A stretch of DNA of 34,769 nt from Zarea fungicola (lineage: Eukaryota > Ascomycota > Sordariomycetes > Hypocreales > Cordycipitaceae), in NCBI GenBank assembly GCA_900169235.1, contig FWCC01000461.1, positions 1 to 34,769 of the forward strand, read 5' to 3'. A model generated the notes under the pieces. It was not told where the DNA came from and did not search any database. It was given only the letters and a program-made list of their open reading frames with translations. The position numbers and the translations under genes were made by a program. Positions within the stretch are counted from its first letter, which is position 1. Every line of letters begins with the position of its first letter. This document shows positions 30,979 through 34,769 of this stretch, piece after piece.

Positions 30979-31473
30979 GCGATTGCTGTCTTGATTGGCA
31001 AAGTTGACCCGGAACACGTGCCATCACTCTATGACGATGGAACCGGAGTTTTATCACGGATATTAGCAATGAATGGGTGGGTGCGTAGTGTTAAACGACA
31101 GTCGTTCAGGTCCCATAGTGTCAAATAGGCCGGCCATTGTCACAGCCGGCAGGCGCTGAGACTCTGTTGAAAGAATTCAAGTATCTAGATTGGTGGTTCT
31201 TCCACGGTACCTGCAAGCATTGATCTCTGCTGTTTAGCAGCATTTCAAATTAGCCAAAGCTTAGTTTGCAGATGCCAGAAAGCGAGTCACAAAGCATGAC
31301 GCAGTCACGGCTCATGAAATTGAGCATTAAATGTTTTGCATTTTCATTGAGTATGAAAAGCTTGAATGCAAGATTTTAAATGATAAACCTTTCCAATCCG
31401 AGATACATCATAATATCCTCGGTAAGCTTCAAGCTCACGAGCTGCCTCACCAATACTGTGCGGGAGGCGTGTC

Positions 31474-31848
31474 TTAACCTACCGCCTTGCAAAGAGCGTC
31501 GGTGGCAGGCTTAACCTTGTCTGGGAGTTGATAGGCGTTAACTAGCGCTATAATTTCATGGTGCACGTATGATAGTACTTTGAAGATGGGGCATGGTCAG
31601 GCCGGACACAATGACTTACTAATAGCAACATCAAGGCCGCACTGGTTAACAACACACTGGAGCGAATCACTTAGAATTTTCTCTCGATTCTCCGTCTTGC
31701 AAGAGCACTTGAGGTCCCCCCATTTGCAGTTTGTCACTTTTTTAGTGGACGCCTCAATGCAGCCTCTTGCGCACGCAGGGACGTCATTCATTGTCTGGCC
31801 GACAACAGAGGAGACGAAAACCACAGTCGCGAAAATGGCGAATCTCAT
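31474..31848 (-). CDS. Small secreted CFEM-domain protein, 98 aa, two exons
   Basis: Exon 1 is 31848-31620 and exon 2 is 31541-31474. The intron runs from GTAAGTCATT to GCGCTAG, phase 1. A signal peptide (MRFAIFATVVFVSSVVGQ) precedes a complete CFEM domain with eight cysteines: Cys26, Cys30, Cys41, Cys48, Cys50, Cys65, Cys70 and Cys94. Asp45, just before KCSC, is in the position of the heme-iron-ligating Asp in characterised CFEM proteins. The last cysteine lies in the short second exon (ATDALCKAVG), so a single-exon reading (ending KSLCPA) would give a false eighth Cys. There is no GPI signal, so it should be free outside the cell: heme scavenging or an effector-like role. It is divergent from the serine hydrolase gene. 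A link to the metabolite cluster is not evident. Confidence 0.88.
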
Positions 31849-32399
31849 TATTTCAATTGTTTGACGGGGTTAAAAGCATATAAATAGTATTAGAAAGTAG
31901 TTGAGTGTCTCCGGAGAAGTTAAAACTGAAGTCGCAAAGGGGATGCTGTGCTTTATACTAGAAGAAGCCTAAGCTCAAGACAACATCAAAATATCACTAC
32001 AAAGGCTAGTAAACTAAACTCAAGCGTAGAAGCAACAAGGATGGATTAGACAGGATGACGGTGGCAAGCCGATGCAGAAGAAACCCAGTCATGGATAGTT
32101 CAAAACTGTCCGGCCGAGCCTGAAATACTGGTGTTTGATTCATGCCGAGGAGGGATTTCGCGGCGGGTCAATATAATACAGATCAGGCGAACTTTTGTAA
32201 CTATTGGCGCCTCCACCACACTGTGAAGCGGTGCAACCAGTTCGGCCGAACCCTTCTGTCTGCATCTGACTTGCACATTGACCTGCCCAGCTTATTTACT
32301 TTCTATATTTTAAATATTAATTGTCGGCCTTTTTTGGCACCAACTTTCTAACCTGCTGCATGCCTGAGCTCTACTCGTGAGGGTTTTTATCGAGCAAAC
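31849..32399. promoter_or_regulatory. Bidirectional promoter between small CFEM gene and serine hydrolase
   Basis: The 551-bp region contains TCCGGCCGAG near 32109 and a perfect 12-bp palindrome GTTCGGCCGAAC at 32240-32251. A TATA-like stretch lies about 30-40 bp upstream of the CFEM start on the minus strand. The CGGCC cores resemble those in the exporter/oxygenase promoter. Confidence 0.35.
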
Positions 32400-33476
32400 A
32401 TGAAAATCCTTGCCCTTCACCCCTGGTAAGAAAGGTCTCCATTATCGTGTAGACGGTCCCTTATACTAAACCTGCCTCTCCAGGGGCTTATCAGCGCAAA
32501 TATTCGAGAGGCAGCTGGCGCCTCTTGCCACTCTCCTGGGGTCCATGTACGAAATTATCTACATTGATGGGCCAAGGGAAGGAAGCAAAGCTACCAGTAC
32601 GCATTGATTAAAGAGAAGAATTCATTTAGCCTTTGACCATAACTAACAATGCCGCATGAAGTTGTCCCCGATTTTGTGCAGGGCCCTTTCTTCGGCTGGT
32701 ATGATGGGCTGTCATCCTCAAGCGTTGCAAATGCACAGAGCTACATTTACGAAGTCATAGAGGACGAGGGACCTTTTGACGGGGTTCTTGGTTTAAGCCA
32801 AGGCGCATCGCTGGCAATATCTCTCCTACTGCACCATGAGATTAGACATCCAAATGAGCCACCCCCATTTTGTTTCGCTGTTCTCATAAATCCTCTAATA
32901 GCAGTATCGCCTGATCCGAACTTCAACTCTGAATACATCGCAAAATACAGCAAGTTTTACAAAAACGATGAGAAGACCGAACCAGTGAACAAGGGGAATT
33001 TGAAAAAATCAGACCGAATTGAAATTGAAGATGGGTCCGAAGTAGTGGAAACCACTCCACAGGACCAGGCGCAGCTATCGAGGAAGAAAGTACCGAAGCA
33101 CCGATCCATGCTCGTCCTGCCATCACAAAGACAAGCACTAGTGAACGAGCTCGTGGACCTTGTGCGTGATGTCGCCTCGATGGATCCAACCCCTGAAAAA
33201 TACAAAGAAAACTGGGCAGCGGAGAAACCGGAAGACTTCCCTCGTATTTTTCACCCATTGACTGTCAAGCAACGCGTTCATATTCCGACAGTTCACGTTC
33301 AGGGAAAATACGATCCCATGATTAGGCATGCCGCACTGGCAGCAAAGCTGTGCGACAAAAAGCGATCTAAAATAGTAACACTTGAAGGAGGCCATTCCGG
33401 ACCATCGACATTCTCAGATCATCGCGCCGTGGCGAAAGCCATTGAGTGGGCTATGAAGAACAGTTTGCAGACTTGA
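32400..33476 (+). CDS. FSH1/LovG-type alpha/beta serine hydrolase, probable polyketide-release enzyme, 317 aa, three exons
   Basis: Exons: 32400-32425, 32484-32596, 32662-33476. Introns start GTAAGA and GTACGC and end CTCCAG and ATGAAG (branch AACTAACA). The N-terminus MKILALHPWGLSAQIF, the block YIDGP (35-39) and GPFFGWYD (54-61) are FSH1 hallmarks. The nucleophile is Ser92 in LGLSQGAS; Asp264 (GKYDPM) and His291 (EGGHSG) complete the triad. At 317 aa it exceeds typical FSH1 members because of a charged insert around 125-205. LovG, a member of this family, releases the product of the lovastatin HR-PKS. Since the PKS here ends with its ACP, this enzyme is the likely release partner. It lies 9 kb from the PKS, and the partnership is inference. 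Confidence 0.9.
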
Positions 33477-33560
33477 AATTCACATGGCTTTACTGTTTGC
33501 CCGCCGTATATGTATTAATATCTGCAACTATATTACCTGGCTTACCCTAGAGTATACCCT

Positions 33561-33640
33561 AGGTATTATTCGCAGCCGTTGTCATTGACATCGGCACCCT
33601 AGGTATTATTCGCAGCCGTTGTCATTGACATCGGCACCCT
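33561..33640. repeat. Perfect 40-bp tandem duplication
   Basis: Bases 33561-33600 and 33601-33640 are identical, both beginning AGGTATTATT and ending TCGGCACCCT. The preceding ACCCT also matches, so identity extends over 45 bases. No divergence is seen, so it is recent or an assembly artefact. Confidence 0.95.
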
Positions 33641-33722
33641 GTTTTTGGTGTGGCCCCACCTAAGGTGGCCCGAGCTTTGACAACAAAAACGTGTCAACAG
33701 ATACGGACCACTAATTACCCAA

Positions 33723-33760
33723 TTAGGGTTGCAAGCATAGTTAGGGTTAGCAAGTTGGGT
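33723..33760. repeat. Interstitial telomere-like motifs (TTAGGGTT)
   Basis: AATTAGGGTTGC and AGTTAGGGTTAG occur within 38 bases. Another TTTAGGGTTA lies near 33902, and CTAGGGTTT and ATAGGGTTAG are in the last 30 bases of the window. The fungal telomere unit is TTAGGG. The copies are dispersed, not an array. Confidence 0.5.
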
Positions 33761-33940
33761 TTATATAATTGGCGACTGACCGACAGGGTTATTAGATGAG
33801 CAGCGCCAATTCAACGCGCAACGCAACGCGACAAATAATAAAATTATAGGCTGTGATAATTAGAGTATCTTGGTGTTTGCATAGTAGCTAGTAGGCGATT
33901 GTTTTAGGGTTATTACAAGAGACTGGTAGCTATTTTCGTG

Positions 33941-34744
33941 ATGTCCGCAATTACCAACAAGCACATATACTATGACGATGAGTACAAGACGATACTTTGC
34001 AGGGGCTGTGGCTATGCTATCCTGCCCAGGCCATCGATGGCTCGCCACCTGCGCAATCTGCACGGCGTCAAAGGGCAAGATTTGAACGAGATCATGGACT
34101 ATACAGCATTATTTGATGTTACTGAGATTCGAAGTATACAGCGACGCCCAGATTACAGCCAGCCACACGCCATCTTACGCACAGAGAAGGGGTTTAGCTG
34201 CACCGAATGCCGATACTTGACAATTACGCGCGATGCGGTAACAAGGCATTGGCGCACATCAGGTCATACCAACGCAGACGAGAAATGCACCAGTGTACAA
34301 CTGCAAAGCTGGCAGCGGGGCAGAGATACAAGCTACTGGATTGTACAGAACAGAGGCGACCCGGCCAACCCGTCCCAGCCAAGCACAGATCAGCCGCCCA
34401 GCGTAATGGACACTATGATTGAGGAAACGATGTCACAATTAAAGGAAGAAACAAGACAAAGGCTGGAGACTGGCGACGGGCGGACCGGATTGACGAATGA
34501 CTCGACGTGGATTAAGGAGATGAAATGGGCCCAGCACTTCAGCGGTAAGAGCTTCCGCTAGATACACGAAGCAGCACAGTCTATCCGGTCAGCCGGTATG
34601 AAGGAGCAAAAAAGAGAACCGAATGAGGAGGCAGCAAAGCAAGAGGCCAAGGCTCTACAATTACTATGCGAGAGTCTCGATCGCGAGGTGGATCGCTGCA
34701 GCTGGCGCGTCAAGGCTGTGCCAAAAGAGATACTGCAGTTCTAG
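33941..34744 (+). pseudogene. Broken C2H2 / ORSD-like (DUF3505-type) gene, subtelomeric class
   Basis: From ATG 33941 the frame runs 206 codons to a TAG at 34559-34561, then stays open in the same frame for 60 more codons (IHEAAQSIRSAG..., LLCESLDREVDRCSWRV) to a second TAG at 34742. The uninterrupted protein character on both sides argues for a premature stop. Two C2H2-like fingers are visible: Cys20-X2-Cys23...His36-X4-His41 and Cys87-X2-Cys90...His103-X5-His109. This arrangement, starting YKTILCRGCGYAI, resembles the ORSD-type domain found at the N-terminus of fungal subtelomeric helicase-associated proteins. Relatives are longer, so this copy is probably a decayed fragment. If the 206-codon product is made it would be a small nucleic-acid-binding protein. 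Family assignment is from motif memory. Confidence 0.6.
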
Positions 34745-34769
34745 GCTAGGGTTTGGATAGGGTTAGATT

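Larger units (their letters stand above)
30664..31473. other. Intergenic region upstream of the RTA1 gene with a minisatellite
   Basis: The region contains a palindrome at 30710-30725, a 14-bp minisatellite at 30904-30978 and GGCCGGCCA at 31128-31136. The open frames crossing the minisatellite are artefacts of the repeat. No gene is seen. Confidence 0.55.
33477..33940. other. Non-coding region with tandem duplication and telomere-like motifs
   Basis: It contains a perfect 40-bp tandem duplication (33561-33640) and several TTAGGGTT-type motifs at about 33723-33760 and 33903-33910, followed by an AT-rich leader to the ORSD-like frame. The right end of the window has more such motifs. Confidence 0.6.

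Noticed and set aside
30728..31069. Repetitive frames on both strands (for example TGRRKQAGE or PACFLRPVFSGLF types)
   Set aside because: They are created by the 14-bp minisatellite and have no start context or flanking coding signal.
32142..32351. 69-codon plus-strand frame
   Set aside because: It has no homology features and lies in the AT-rich divergent promoter before the hydrolase gene.
14896..33476. Search for a P450, FAD oxidase or acyltransferase within the cluster
   Set aside because: No heme-binding Cys loop (FxxGxxxC), FAD GxGxxG Rossmann start or HxxxD acyltransferase motif was seen outside the genes annotated.

Overview
The window looks like genomic DNA of a filamentous ascomycete (Pezizomycotina). 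It has many short introns (about 50-130 bp) with GT...CTAAC...AG signals, a highly reducing polyketide synthase (HR-PKS), CFEM and RTA1 proteins and a Zn2Cys6 regulator, all typical of that group. Genus cannot be told from sequence reading alone. A Sordariomycete (Hypocreales-like) is a weak guess. The right end carries scattered TTAGGG-type motifs and a broken C2H2/ORSD-like gene of a kind often found near fungal telomeres, so the locus may be subtelomeric.

Left part (1-14.3 kb), gene-poor: a microsatellite; a secreted type-B carboxylesterase on the minus strand (683-2341) whose expected catalytic Glu reads Gly; an O-methyltransferase (4640-5932, +) whose expected catalytic His reads Asn; a 4.1-kb gene desert holding one probable frameshifted relic (8754-9232, -); a GPI-anchored CFEM-like protein (10042-10641, +); and a pathway-type Zn2Cys6 transcription factor (13040-14290, +).

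Core (14.9-33.5 kb): an 11-exon HR-PKS on the minus strand (14896-23293, 2569 aa, KS-AT-DH-degenerate cMT-ER-KR-ACP); a DHA2-type MFS exporter (24270-26273, -); a carotenoid-cleavage-oxygenase/RPE65-family gene (27040-28834, +) transcribed divergently from the exporter; an RTA1-family seven-TM protein (29593-30663, -); a small secreted canonical CFEM protein (31474-31848, -); and an FSH1/LovG-type serine hydrolase (32400-33476, +). The PKS has no release domain, so the hydrolase is the natural candidate for chain release. The exporter and RTA1 protein would handle export or tolerance.

The most unusual feature is the pairing of an HR-PKS with a non-heme-iron alkene-cleaving oxygenase in a cluster with no visible cytochrome P450. 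The working hypothesis is that the PKS makes an unbranched, partly unsaturated chain (its methyltransferase domain is degenerate), which the oxygenase cleaves to an aldehyde. The O-methyltransferase and esterase at the left edge may be tailoring enzymes or unrelated neighbours.

Exon boundaries were assigned by eye, using splice consensus, reading-frame continuity and conserved family motifs. No similarity search or RNA evidence was available. Two introns (in the PKS and the exporter) are multiples of three without stops, and one PKS intron is GC-AG. Automated gene models are likely to go wrong at these places.
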